Shown here piece by piece: positions 1-8,334 of a stretch of DNA of 64,000 nt. Both the position numbers and the translations under genes were made by a program. The notes under the pieces are model-generated. The model had not been told where the DNA came from and did not search any database. It saw only the letters and a program-made list of their open reading frames with translations. Within the stretch, counting starts at the first letter, position 1. Each line of letters begins with the position of its first letter. Location of the stretch: assembly GCF_900188065.1 (NCBI RefSeq), contig NZ_FZNQ01000001.1, positions 248,001 through 312,000 of the forward strand. The letters run 5' to 3'. Origin of the DNA: Halorubrum vacuolatum. Lineage in GTDB: Archaea > Halobacteriota > Halobacteria > Halobacteriales > Haloferacaceae.

Positions 1-105
1 GTCGGGTCCGGGCTCGTCGCCAACGAGGCCGGCTACGTCGTCGGCGAGGACACCACCGGTCCGGAGCTCGGCCGCATCGAGGAAACGCTCGGATACATCG
101 ACTGA
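1..105 (+). CDS. eif6: Translation initiation factor 6 (aIF6), C-terminal end only
   Basis: The window opens inside this gene; only the last 34 codons and the TGA are present, read in frame 1. The tail contains [19 protein letters not shown], which matches the end of archaeal aIF6, the factor that binds the 50S subunit and prevents early subunit joining. The neighbours support the call: in many archaea aIF6 is followed by ribosomal protein LX, prefoldin alpha and FtsY, exactly the order seen here. The start, the fold repeats and the promoter lie outside the window. Confidence 0.85.
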   Translation, partial: VGSGLVANEAGYVVGEDTTGPELGRIEETLGYID

Positions 106-209
106 CCCCGGATCGGGCCTGCAACGCGACACCCGCCTGGCGGCCGATCGGGCGCCCACGGTACCCACTTTTAGGAAGATACTTCCGTCTCCCTATCCGA
201 ATCCGGGAC

Positions 210-386
210 ATGAGCACGTACACCGTGAGTGGTCGGTTCCAGAGCCGCGATGGGGATCAGGTATTCACCAAGGAGATCGAAGCCGAGAACGAGTCGCTCG
301 CTCGTGAGCGGCTCTACACCCTCATCGGGAGCCAGCACAATCGAAAGCGAACGCAGATCGAGATCGACGAGGTCGTATCGGCATGA
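210..386 (+). CDS. rpl18a: 50S ribosomal protein L18Ae (LX)
   Basis: A 58-residue protein starting MSTYTVSGRF, the usual short archaeal L18Ae/LX form. Conserved elements include the opening beta strand, the Arg-rich central helix ARERLYTLIGSQHNRKR that would contact rRNA, and the closing strand TQIEIDEV. The ATG at 210 is chosen because it gives the family length. A weak TATA-like element (CTTTTAGG near 169) lies about 40 nt upstream, so a short leader is likely. The stop codon overlaps the next gene in ATGA, which suggests co-translation with prefoldin alpha. Confidence 0.88.
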   Translation: MSTYTVSGRFQSRDGDQVFTKEIEAENESLARERLYTLIGSQHNRKRTQIEIDEVVSA

Positions 387-838
387 TGGGCGGTGGCCAA
401 GGGCAGCTCCAGCAGCTCTCCCAGGAGCTTCAGGCGCTCGACCAGGCGATCGGCTCGCTGGAGGAGGAGATCGACGCCCACCGCGAGGAGCAGGTCGAGA
501 TCGACGAAGCGGTGAAAGCGATCGAGACGCTGGAGTCGGATTCGACGGTACAGGTGCCGCTCGGCGGCGGCGCGTACGTCCGCGCGGAGATCGACGATAT
601 CGATGAGGTCATCGTCTCGCTCGGTGGAAACTATGCCGCTGAACAGGACCGTGAGGATGCGATCGAGGTCCTCAAACGGAAGCGCGAGGCGCTTGACGAC
701 CGGATTCAGGAAACCCGCGAGGAGATCGACGAACTCGAATCAGAAAGCGACCAGCTCGAACAGCAGGCACAGCGGATGCAACAGCAGATGCAACAACAGC
801 AGATGCAGCAGCTCCAACAGCAAGCGGACGACGAGTGA
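383..838 (+). CDS. pfdA: Prefoldin subunit alpha
   Basis: A 151-residue subunit of the hexameric archaeal chaperone prefoldin, which passes unfolded proteins to the thermosome. The sequence shows two long coiled coils (about residues 7-50 and 88-140) around a central beta-hairpin region containing VQVPLGGGAYVRAEI, the standard alpha-subunit layout. The C-terminus is a run of Gln and Met (QQMQQQ type), ending DDE. The first ATG overlaps the LX stop; a second in-frame ATG follows at once. It sits between LX and ftsY, the common archaeal arrangement linking folding with targeting. Confidence 0.93.
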   Translation: MMGGGQGQLQQLSQELQALDQAIGSLEEEIDAHREEQVEIDEAVKAIETLESDSTVQVPLGGGAYVRAEIDDIDEVIVSLGGNYAAEQDREDAIEVLKRKREALDDRIQETREEIDELESESDQLEQQAQRMQQQMQQQQMQQLQQQADDE

Positions 839-849
839 GGTAATCGAAC

Positions 850-2025
850 GTGTTTGACGGACTGAAAGACAAGCTCAGTAGCTTCCGGAAGGACGTCGAG
901 GAGTCGGCGGAGGACGAGGCGACCGCCGAGGCCGAAGCGCCGACCGACACCGAGATCGAGGAAGCCGCGGACGCCGCGACTGGCGACGACGACCTCGCCG
1001 ATGCGGAAGCCACCGGAAGCGAGACTGTGGGGGCTGGCTCGAACGAGACGGTGGAGACCGCCTCGAACGACGTGGAGGCTGCGGACACCGAAGATGCCGG
1101 AGCGGGGGTCACCGAGGACGACGACGCCGGTTCAAACGAACCGAGTACCTTCCAGCGCGCGAAGGCGTTCGCGACCGGTCGGATCATCATCGAGGAGGAG
1201 GACCTCGAACAGCCCCTCTGGGACCTCGAGATGGCGCTTTTGGGCAGCGACGTCGAGATGAGCGTCGCCGAACAGATCCTGGAGACGGTGCGGGAGAACA
1301 TGCTCGGCGAATCACGCAAACAGGTCGAAACGACGGGCGAACTCGTCGAGTCGGCGCTGTATGACGCCCTGCTCGAGGTGATCGCGGTCGGACAGTTCGA
1401 TTTCGAAGAGCGGATCGCCGAAGCCGACAAGCCAGTCACGCTCGTTTTTACCGGCGTCAACGGCGTCGGCAAGACCACCTCAATCGCGAAGCTCTCCGAG
1501 TGGCTCGCCGACCGCGGCTACTCGTCGGTGCTCGCGAACGGCGACACCTATCGAGCCGGCGCGAACGAACAGATCCGCGAGCACGCCGAGCGACTCGACC
1601 GCGAACTCATCGCCCACGATCAGGGCGGCGACCCCGCGGCGGTGATCTACGACGCCATCGAGTACGCCGCGGCCAACGACGTCGACGTCGTCCTCGGCGA
1701 CACCGCCGGCCGGCTCCACACGAGCGACGATCTGATGAGCCAGTTGGAGAAGATCGCCCGCGTCGTCGACCCGGACATGACGATCTTCGTCGACGAGGCG
1801 GTCGCCGGCCAGGACGCCGTCAACCGCGCGAAGGAGTTCAATTCGGCCGCGAAGATCGACGGCGCGATCCTGACGAAAGCCGACGCCGACTCCTCCGGCG
1901 GGGCCGCCATCTCCATCGCGTACGTCACCGGCAAGCCGATCCTGTTTTTGGGAACCGGACAGGGCTACGACGACCTCACCCGGTTCGACCCGGAAGCGCT
2001 CGTGGAGAGCCTGCTCGGGGACTGA
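850..2025 (+). CDS. ftsY: Signal recognition particle receptor FtsY
   Basis: A 391-residue SRP GTPase that docks ribosome-SRP complexes at the membrane. It starts at GTG, preceded by TGAGGT about 8 nt upstream, a plausible ribosome binding site and one of the few in this window. Residues 15-100 form a very acidic low-complexity A domain, followed by the helical N domain and the G domain. G1 is GVNGVGKTT near residue 202, G3 is DTAGR near 284 and G4 is TKAD near 342, followed by GGAAISIAYVTGKP. The gene is 12 nt after pfdA and probably in the same transcript. Confidence 0.95.
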   Translation: MFDGLKDKLSSFRKDVEESAEDEATAEAEAPTDTEIEEAADAATGDDDLADAEATGSETVGAGSNETVETASNDVEAADTEDAGAGVTEDDDAGSNEPSTFQRAKAFATGRIIIEEEDLEQPLWDLEMALLGSDVEMSVAEQILETVRENMLGESRKQVETTGELVESALYDALLEVIAVGQFDFEERIAEADKPVTLVFTGVNGVGKTTSIAKLSEWLADRGYSSVLANGDTYRAGANEQIREHAERLDRELIAHDQGGDPAAVIYDAIEYAAANDVDVVLGDTAGRLHTSDDLMSQLEKIARVVDPDMTIFVDEAVAGQDAVNRAKEFNSAAKIDGAILTKADADSSGGAAISIAYVTGKPILFLGTGQGYDDLTRFDPEALVESLLGD

Positions 2026-2041
2026 TACGCGTCGTTTTCGG

Positions 2042-2063
2042 CTGTTTTGGATTAAAAAAACAG
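2042..2063. terminator. Likely bidirectional terminator between ftsY and the acyl-CoA dehydrogenase gene
   Basis: CTGTTTT at 2042-2048 pairs with AAAACAG at 2057-2063, and the stem strands are T-rich or A-rich on both strands. It lies between two convergent stop codons (2025 and 2068), so either gene could use it. Archaeal termination needs mainly an oligo-T stretch, which is present in both directions. Confidence 0.5.
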
Positions 2064-2067
2064 TCGC

Positions 2068-3231
2068 TCACTCGTAGGCGGCGATGCCGGTGAGGTCCTG
2101 TCCGAGGATCAGCGTGTGGATGTCGTGGGTACCCTCGTAGGTGTAGACCGTCTCCAAGTTCGCCATGTGACGCATCGGCGAGTAGTCGGCGGTGATCCCG
2201 TTGCCGCCGAGCATCTCGCGGGCGATCCGCGACTGGTCGCGAGCCATCCGGACGTTGTTGCGCTTGGCCATCGAGACGTGTTGGGGGCGGAGGTCACCGC
2301 GCTCTTTCAGCTCCGCGAGCCGATAGGCGAGCAGCTGGCTCGTCGTGATCTGTGTCGCCATCTCCGCGAGTTTGTCCTGTTGCAGCTGGAACCGCGCGAT
2401 CGGCCCGCCGAACTGATCGCGTTCAAGCGCGTATTCGCGGGCCTCCTCGAAGCAGTCGCGTGCGGCACCGACCGCACCCCACGCGATCCCGTAGCGGGCC
2501 TGCGTGAGACACGAGAGCGGCCCCTTCATTCCGCTCACGCCCGGCAGGCGGTTCTCCTCGGGAACCCGGACGTTCTGGAGGCTTATCTCGCCGGTGATGG
2601 AGGCGCGAAGCGAGAGCTTCTCGTCGATCTTGTTCGTCGTCACCCCGTCGCGGTCGGTCTCGACGAGGAATCCGCGGACGGGGCTGTCCTCCGCGGACGT
2701 CTCACGGGCCCAGACGACCGCGACATCGGCGATGGGCGAGTTGGTGATCCACGTCTTCGAACCGTCGAGGACGTATTCGTCGCCGTCCTTTTCGGCGCGC
2801 GTCTCCATCGCGGAGGGGTTCGAGCCGTGTTCGGGTTCGGTCAGCCCGAAACAGCCGACCTTCTCGCCACGCCCCAGCGCGGGGAGCCACCGCTCCTTCT
2901 GTTCGTCGCTGCCGAAGGCGTGAATCGGATACATCACGAGCGCGCCCTGCACGCTCGCCATCGACCGAAGTCCGGAGTCGCACGCCTCAAGCTCCTGCAT
3001 CAGGAGGCCGTAGGCGGTCTCGGAAACTCCGGGGAGGCCGTAGCCGTCGAGGTTGGGCGCATAGAAGCCGAGCTCGCCCATCTCGGGGATGATCTCGGTC
3101 GGGAACGTGCCGGCCTCGAAGTGTTCGGCGATGTCGGGTCGGACCTGTTCGTCCACGAACCGTCGGGCGGTGTCGCGGATCAGTCGCTCCTCGGAGTCGA
3201 GGTCGGCCTCGAGCCCCACGTAATCCAGCAT
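2068..3231 (-). CDS. Acyl-CoA dehydrogenase, glutaryl-CoA dehydrogenase-like
   Basis: A 387-residue flavoprotein of the acyl-CoA dehydrogenase family. It shows the N-terminal helical domain, the FAD-binding middle strand GCFGLTEPEHGSNP followed by the KTWITNSP segment, and the C-terminal helical domain ending in YEGTHDIHTLILG, where the Glu of YEGT is the expected catalytic base. The overall pattern, including DYVGLEADLDSEERLIRD, is closest in memory to glutaryl-CoA dehydrogenases, but the substrate cannot be set from sequence alone. The second Met (3231) is preferred over one nine codons upstream because homologs begin there. It is monocistronic. Confidence 0.85.
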   Translation of the reverse strand: MLDYVGLEADLDSEERLIRDTARRFVDEQVRPDIAEHFEAGTFPTEIIPEMGELGFYAPNLDGYGLPGVSETAYGLLMQELEACDSGLRSMASVQGALVMYPIHAFGSDEQKERWLPALGRGEKVGCFGLTEPEHGSNPSAMETRAEKDGDEYVLDGSKTWITNSPIADVAVVWARETSAEDSPVRGFLVETDRDGVTTNKIDEKLSLRASITGEISLQNVRVPEENRLPGVSGMKGPLSCLTQARYGIAWGAVGAARDCFEEAREYALERDQFGGPIARFQLQQDKLAEMATQITTSQLLAYRLAELKERGDLRPQHVSMAKRNNVRMARDQSRIAREMLGGNGITADYSPMRHMANLETVYTYEGTHDIHTLILGQDLTGIAAYE

Positions 3232-3310
3232 GATCGAAGCTGAGCGTTCGGTCGACAAAAACCGTTCGGGATGGGCGTGTCATCGCCGGACACGAGGACC
3301 GTCGTCGGTG

Positions 3311-3396
3311 ACGAACGTGGGCGGTCGCCATCGACGAACGTGGGCGGTCGCCATCGACGAACGTGGGCGGTCGCCATCGACGAACGTGGGCGGTCG
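3311..3396. repeat. Tandem repeat, 23-bp unit, about four copies
   Basis: The unit begins ACGAACGTGGGCGGTCGCCA and repeats at 3311, 3334, 3357 and 3380, the last copy being partial and ending near 3396. The copies are identical as far as they go. It lies between the acyl-CoA dehydrogenase promoter region and the 3' end of the permease gene. The period is not a multiple of three, which fits non-coding DNA. Confidence 0.93.
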
Positions 3397-3409
3397 AAAC
3401 GATCGGCGA

Positions 3410-4411
3410 TCAGCCGTCGGGCGATACGTCGGAAGCGGCACCGTCCGAGCGATAGCCGTCGTACAGCGCCCGCGCTTTCGGGACGATCCCCTGACGGAAG
3501 TATAAAAAGAGGACGACGAGGAGGACGCCGAGCGCCGCGGTCCGCCACTGGCCGATCTCCCCGAGGAACTCATCGAGGAGGACGATGGCCCCGGCCCCGA
3601 CGACCGGTCCGAGAAGGGTGCGTGACCCGCCGAGCACGAGCATGACGAGCACCAGCACGTCGATCGCTTGGAACTCGAACATCGACGGCAACACGTACCG
3701 TTCAGCCTGCGCATAGAGGGGACCGACGACGCCGACCGTCCCGGCGGCGAGCGCGCCGGCGAACACCTTCGTCCGGACGACATCGATACCGGCAGCCTCC
3801 GCGGCGACCGGGTCCTGTCTGACGGCGTCGAAGGCCGCCCCCCAGCGGGAGTTGCGGAGCCACGCGTACCCGACGAGCGACGTGAGCAGCACGCCGAGGA
3901 GGACGTACGTGAAGAGGATTCGTTCATCGATACCGACCGCCGCCGCGAGCGGCGCGACCGAGAGGCCATCGAAGGGGAATCCAGTGCTCCCGCCGGTCAC
4001 CTCGCGGGCACCGACGAACGTTTCGACGGCGGCGAGCTGCAGCGACAGCGTGAGGATGGCCAGAACGATCACCGTCATGCCGCGACGGGCGGCCACGTAG
4101 CTCACCGTCGCGCCGAGCGCGCCAGCAGCGAGCGCGCCGAGCGGAAGCGTCGCCCACGCGGAGATACCGGCGGCATCCGCGATCAGCGCGGTCGTGTACG
4201 TCCCGATCCCGGCCAACGCGCCGAGGAAGAGAAACAGCTGGTCGGTGTGTGCGAACGCCACGTTGAGCGCGACGGTGAGCGTGGCGAACACGAGGAAAAG
4301 CGAGACGATCCGGAGCTGGTAGGTCCCGCCGCCGGCCGTGACGAGCAGGGGGAGCGGGAGGAGCAGGAGCGCGAGCGCGCCGATCCGCGTCACGTCGCCG
4401 CGGGTGATCAT
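3410..4411 (-). CDS. livM: Branched-chain amino-acid-type ABC transporter permease (LivM family)
   Basis: A 333-residue integral membrane protein with about nine to ten hydrophobic segments. The cytoplasmic coupling loop before the final helices has the LivM-type pattern GYAWLRNSRWGAAFDAVRQDPVAAEAAGIDV (residues split by helices), which contacts the ATPase. It overlaps the upstream livH-type gene by 4 nt, so both permeases are translated together. The binding protein and two ATPases nearby complete an importer of the HAAT family. Such systems carry branched-chain amino acids, but also urea or short amides, so the substrate is inferred only. Confidence 0.85.
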   Translation of the reverse strand: MITRGDVTRIGALALLLLPLPLLVTAGGGTYQLRIVSLFLVFATLTVALNVAFAHTDQLFLFLGALAGIGTYTTALIADAAGISAWATLPLGALAAGALGATVSYVAARRGMTVIVLAILTLSLQLAAVETFVGAREVTGGSTGFPFDGLSVAPLAAAVGIDERILFTYVLLGVLLTSLVGYAWLRNSRWGAAFDAVRQDPVAAEAAGIDVVRTKVFAGALAAGTVGVVGPLYAQAERYVLPSMFEFQAIDVLVLVMLVLGGSRTLLGPVVGAGAIVLLDEFLGEIGQWRTAALGVLLVVLFLYFRQGIVPKARALYDGYRSDGAASDVSPDG

Positions 4412-5265
4412 GATATCTCCTCCGGTCGGGCGATGAGGACGGCGACGGCGACCGCGAACAACAGGACGTTTGCGAGGTACGCGCCGACGATGAAATTCGC
4501 TGCGGTGATCACGAGCCCGAGACCGAAGCCGGCGAGGACGGTTCCCCGCAGGTCGCGGACGCCGCCCACGATGGCGACGATGATCGCGAAAACGGTCAGC
4601 TCGAAGCCGGCCGAGACGGTCACATCGGAGCTCGCTGCCCGGAGCAGCCCCGCGATCCCCGCGAGGACGAGGCTGACCACGAAGATGATCGTGCGGATCC
4701 GACGCGGATTCACGCCGCAGAGCAGCGCGCCGGTCTCGTCGTGGACGACGGTCCGGGTGGCGGTGCCGAGTTGGGTGCGGTCGAGAAAGCCGAAGAGCCC
4801 GACGAGGACGGGTATCGCGACCGCGAAGGTGAGAAGCGTCGATCCCCGGATGCCGATGCCCGCGAGTTCGACGCCGGGAACGCCGTGTGCGAGCGAGTAG
4901 GTGAGCGGCACGTAGACGAACATGATCCCGTCGAGCGCGATGGCCAGCCCGAGCGTGACGAAGATCCCGAGCACGATCCGCTCTTCGCCCTCCGAACGAT
5001 AGACGCTCGAGAGCAACGTCCGGTCGACGACCAACCCGAGGACGGCGACGACGACGAGGCCGGCGACCGCACCGACGGCGACGCTGCCGACCGCGCCGCC
5101 GACGGTAACTGCGACGACGACGGCGATGACGGCGAAGCTCCCGAGCGCGAGGTTGAGGACGTTGCCGAGCCCGAACACGAGCGTGATGGCCGCACCCAGA
5201 AGCGCGAACGAGAGTCCCCGGGCTAGCCCGTCGATCGCGAGTTCGATCCCCGTCGAGAGCGCCAT
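4408..5265 (-). CDS. livH: Branched-chain amino-acid-type ABC transporter permease (LivH family)
   Basis: A 285-residue membrane protein with eight or more hydrophobic stretches. The N-terminal signature ITLVFGLGNVLNLALGSF is the typical LivH opening, and GTATRTVVHDETGALLCGVNP is the coupling loop. The ATG at 5265 is preferred because the 19 extra residues upstream are basic and unlike the family. It is divergent from the ATPase genes starting at 5402, so the 136-bp gap must hold two promoters. Its stop overlaps the livM-type start. Confidence 0.85.
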   Translation of the reverse strand: MALSTGIELAIDGLARGLSFALLGAAITLVFGLGNVLNLALGSFAVIAVVVAVTVGGAVGSVAVGAVAGLVVVAVLGLVVDRTLLSSVYRSEGEERIVLGIFVTLGLAIALDGIMFVYVPLTYSLAHGVPGVELAGIGIRGSTLLTFAVAIPVLVGLFGFLDRTQLGTATRTVVHDETGALLCGVNPRRIRTIIFVVSLVLAGIAGLLRAASSDVTVSAGFELTVFAIIVAIVGGVRDLRGTVLAGFGLGLVITAANFIVGAYLANVLLFAVAVAVLIARPEEIS

Positions 5266-5401
5266 TCGTTTCCGTCTGTCGGTCACCCCCCGATCGGTAT
5301 GTCTCCTTCGATACGTTGCCACCGATGGTCGATCCCGATCATGGACGGTCGGATCCGTACAGCAACGAAAGGAATTTCACACCGGAACGAGGAATAACGG
5401 T

Positions 5402-6232
5402 ATGCTTGAAGTCGACGGGATCACGCGGACCTACGGCGGGTTGACCGCCGTCGACGACGTCGGGTTCGTCGTCGAGCCCGGCGAGATCGTCGGTGTCATC
5501 GGCCCGAACGGCGCCGGCAAGACGACCCTTTTTAACGCCGTGACGGGCGTCGATGCACCGGATTCGGGGTCCGTGCGTCTCCACGGCGAGGAGCTCGTCG
5601 GCGCGCGTCCGAACGCGGTCTGCCGCGCGGGGCTCGCGCGGACCTTTCAGTCGGTACGGACGTTCGATGAGTCGACCGTTCGCGAGAACGTGCGCGCGGG
5701 CGCACTGTTCGGTGGCGGCCACGATCGCCCGACGGCAGAGACGGAGACCGAGGCGGCACTCGAACTCGTCGGCCTCACGGCGGACGCCGACAGACACGCC
5801 AGCGATCTCCCGATCGCGGCGCGAAAACGGGTCGAGCTCGCGCGGGCGCTCGCAAGCGACCCGGACGTGCTGTTGCTCGATGAGATCGGCAGTGGACTCA
5901 CCCCCGTCGAGATCGACGCACTCACCGAGACGATCGTCCGGATCCGCGACGAGCGAGGCGTCGCCGTCGTCTGGATCGAACACGTCACCGACGCCCTCTT
6001 CGACGGCGCCGACCGCGTGCTCGTCCTCGATGACGGCGCGCTGATCGCCGCGGGAACCCCGGCAGAGATACGGGCGAACGATCGCGTGGCCGAGGCGTAC
6101 CTCGGGGGCGGATCGCAGGGGACGGACGCCACGGCGTCAGGAACCATGGTGATGGAAGCCGACACCGCGGCTGCCAGCACGGCGGAGGCCGCGACCGACG
6201 GCGGGGGCGACGGGGCGGAGCCATCACCGTGA
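5402..6232 (+). CDS. livG: ABC transporter ATP-binding protein (LivG family)
   Basis: A 276-residue ATPase. Walker A is GPNGAGKTT at residues 34-42 and Walker B is VLLLDE. The signature region reads LPIAARKRVELARALA instead of the classic LSGGQ, a departure often seen in LivG-like proteins. The ATG at 5402 gives the normal start MLEVDGITRTYGGL. The last 40 residues are a low-complexity Ala/Thr/Gly/Asp tail not needed for function. Its stop overlaps the livF-type start by 4 nt. It would dimerise with LivF and drive the permease pair. Confidence 0.87.
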   Translation: MLEVDGITRTYGGLTAVDDVGFVVEPGEIVGVIGPNGAGKTTLFNAVTGVDAPDSGSVRLHGEELVGARPNAVCRAGLARTFQSVRTFDESTVRENVRAGALFGGGHDRPTAETETEAALELVGLTADADRHASDLPIAARKRVELARALASDPDVLLLDEIGSGLTPVEIDALTETIVRIRDERGVAVVWIEHVTDALFDGADRVLVLDDGALIAAGTPAEIRANDRVAEAYLGGGSQGTDATASGTMVMEADTAAASTAEAATDGGGDGAEPSP

Positions 6233-6924
6233 TCCGGGTCGAGGACGTCGACGTCGCCTACGGCGACTTACAGGTATTGTGGGACGTCTCGATGGAGGTC
6301 CGCGAGTCGGACGGGGTCGTCGCGCTCGTCGGCCCGAACGGCGCCGGCAAGTCGACGCTGCTGAAGGCGATCTCCGGGCTCGTGCCGGTCGCCGACGGCC
6401 GGATCGAGCTCTTCGGCGAGGACGTCTCGGGACTGAGTCCCGAAGGGATCGTGAAACGCGGGTTCATCCAGGTTCCGGAGGCCAGACACCTCTTCGACGG
6501 GATGACCGTCGAGGAGAACCTCCGGATGGGCGCGTACACCCGCACGGACGACACGACGGAGACGCTCGCGGCGGTCTTCGAGCTGTTTCCCGTCCTCGAG
6601 GAGCGCCTCGATCAGCACGCCGGCACGCTTTCTGGCGGTGAACAGCAGATGCTCGCGATCGGTCGGGCGCTCATGGCCGATCCTGAGGTACTCGCGTTGG
6701 ACGAGCTATCCGTCGGGCTCGCCCCACAGCTGGTACGCCGCACGTTCGAGGCGGTCGCCGAATTGAGCGAGGAGCTGACGGTCATCCTCGTCGAACAGCA
6801 CGTCGACGAGGCGCTCAGGCTCGCCGACAGAGGATACGTGTTGGAGAAGGGCCGAATCGCGGCGACGGGAACCGGGAAGGAACTGCTCGAAAGCGACCGC
6901 GTCCGGACGGCGTATCTCGGCTGA
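6229..6924 (+). CDS. livF: ABC transporter ATP-binding protein (LivF family)
   Basis: A 231-residue ATPase starting at GTG inside the livG-type stop (GTGA overlap). It has Walker A GPNGAGKST near residue 37, the Q-loop segment VPEARHLFDGMTVEENL that is diagnostic for LivF, a canonical signature LSGGEQQMLAIGRAL, Walker B VLALDE and the switch histidine in LVEQHVDEAL. In contrast to its partner the signature motif is intact, so the heterodimer probably has one strong and one weaker signature site. Confidence 0.88.
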   Translation: MIRVEDVDVAYGDLQVLWDVSMEVRESDGVVALVGPNGAGKSTLLKAISGLVPVADGRIELFGEDVSGLSPEGIVKRGFIQVPEARHLFDGMTVEENLRMGAYTRTDDTTETLAAVFELFPVLEERLDQHAGTLSGGEQQMLAIGRALMADPEVLALDELSVGLAPQLVRRTFEAVAELSEELTVILVEQHVDEALRLADRGYVLEKGRIAATGTGKELLESDRVRTAYLG

Positions 6925-6946
6925 GGCAACGGTCGAACGCGATTTT

Positions 6947-8188
6947 TCAGTTTTCGATGAAGTCGTACTCGTCGGGATCGAACCCGTCAAGCGGACTGGA
7001 CCGGACGGTCTCTTCGAGCCGCCACTCGCCGTCGGGATAGTAGTCGGGCGCGTCCGCCTCGAAGGCGCTGAGCATATGTCTGAACCCGTCCAACTCACCC
7101 CACTCGGTGTATCGGATCGGCTCTGCGAGGAGCGTGTCGAACTCGATCCCACGGATCGCCGCTGCGATCTCCGCCGGGTCCGCCTCGTCCGCCTCCTCGA
7201 TGGCGGCGGCGATGAGCTGTCCCGTCAGGTAGCCGTACGCCTCGTGGGTGTCGAAGCGGGCCTCCTCCGCCGCGACGAACCGCTCGGCGACGTCGGCGAA
7301 CGCCTCGCCGAACGGGTCGCTGACGTGGAGGTGGAGAAAGCCCTCGGTGGCGTTCTCGCCGAGCCCGCTGGCGAGGACGTCCGGCGGGAGTCCGGCCCCG
7401 GTGGTAAGCTCGGGGTCGAGCCCGATCTCGAGCGCCTGATTGTGGATGGCGATGGACCCCGGTGGGTGACCCGTCGCGACGAGCAGATCGAGGTCCTCCG
7501 GGAGGTCGCGGAGGAACGGGGTGAAATCGTCCTCGCCGACCGGCGCGGTCGCGATCTCAAGGGTGACATCATCCGGGATCAGCGATTCGAGGCTCGCTTC
7601 GAGGGTCGTTCCCCATTCGTAGTCGCCGATGATCGCGCCGACGGTGTCGTAGCCACGCTCCTCGATCAGTTCGATCTGTGGCAGCACGTCCGAAACGGCC
7701 GGCTGTGAGCCGACGCGGAAGGTGTAACGGGTATCCTTCGGGAGGATCGTGTGTGAGCCGGCCATGTGTAACACCACCGGCACCGACAGCTCCTCGGCGG
7801 TCTCGCGGGTACGAAGCCCCACGTCGCTCGAAACCGGGCCGGTGATCGCGACCGCGTCGTCCCGCTCGACGAACCGTCTGAAGTCGGTGTCGGCCTCGCC
7901 GGCGTCGCTGCCGGTGTCGGCCGTCTCGACCACTAAATCCCGACCGAGGACGCCGCCGTCCTCGTTGATCTCCTCGACGGCGAACGCCAGTCCGGCCTCG
8001 TGGGCCTGTCCCCAAGCGGCGAAGTCGCCTGAGAGCGGCTGTAACGCGCCGATCGTGAGCACGTCGTCATCGCCATCATCACCCAGACAGCCCGCGAGGG
8101 CCGCCGGTCCGACCGCCGCCGCGGCCGCGGCCACCCCGCCGGAGCGTAGAAACGTTCGCCTGCTGGCCGGTCTTCGCTCGTGTGTCAT
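6947..8188 (-). CDS. Branched-chain amino-acid-type ABC transporter substrate-binding lipoprotein
   Basis: A 413-residue periplasmic-type binding protein (Peripla_BP_6 / LivK-like fold). The N-terminus carries a twin-arginine signal RRTFLRS, a hydrophobic Ala-rich stretch and a lipobox ALAGC near residue 34, so it should be exported folded and lipid-anchored, as is usual in haloarchaea. The mature part starts with an acidic linker and IGALQPLSGDFAAWGQ, a hallmark of the family. It faces the livG-livF pair tail to tail with only 22 nt between stops. The ligand is not determinable here. Confidence 0.88.
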   Translation of the reverse strand: MTHERRPASRRTFLRSGGVAAAAAAVGPAALAGCLGDDGDDDVLTIGALQPLSGDFAAWGQAHEAGLAFAVEEINEDGGVLGRDLVVETADTGSDAGEADTDFRRFVERDDAVAITGPVSSDVGLRTRETAEELSVPVVLHMAGSHTILPKDTRYTFRVGSQPAVSDVLPQIELIEERGYDTVGAIIGDYEWGTTLEASLESLIPDDVTLEIATAPVGEDDFTPFLRDLPEDLDLLVATGHPPGSIAIHNQALEIGLDPELTTGAGLPPDVLASGLGENATEGFLHLHVSDPFGEAFADVAERFVAAEEARFDTHEAYGYLTGQLIAAAIEEADEADPAEIAAAIRGIEFDTLLAEPIRYTEWGELDGFRHMLSAFEADAPDYYPDGEWRLEETVRSSPLDGFDPDEYDFIEN

Positions 8189-8285
8189 GTCTTCCCGCTC
8201 GGGTATGTGTCCGTTAGTACCTTACGGATCCGTGCATCGATGTACGAACCTGTACGTGGGGGTGGATGCCGATACGGACGATCAC

Positions 8286-8334
8286 GCCCCCTCGTCGACA
8301 CGATCGGTCAAGCCCCCTCGTCGACACGATCGGT
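8286..8334. repeat. 26-bp-period duplication at the 3' end of the EamA transporter gene
   Basis: The 23-nt block starting GCCCCCTCGTCGACACG at 8286 recurs at 8312. The upstream copy on the minus strand encodes the last residues TDRVDEGA and the TGA follows directly; the second copy is therefore just past the stop. It looks like a recent slippage event that fixed or moved the end of the gene. Confidence 0.85.

Noticed and set aside
3311-3396. CRISPR-like array
   Set aside because: The 23-bp units are directly adjacent without spacers, so this is a simple tandem repeat. No cas genes are in the window.
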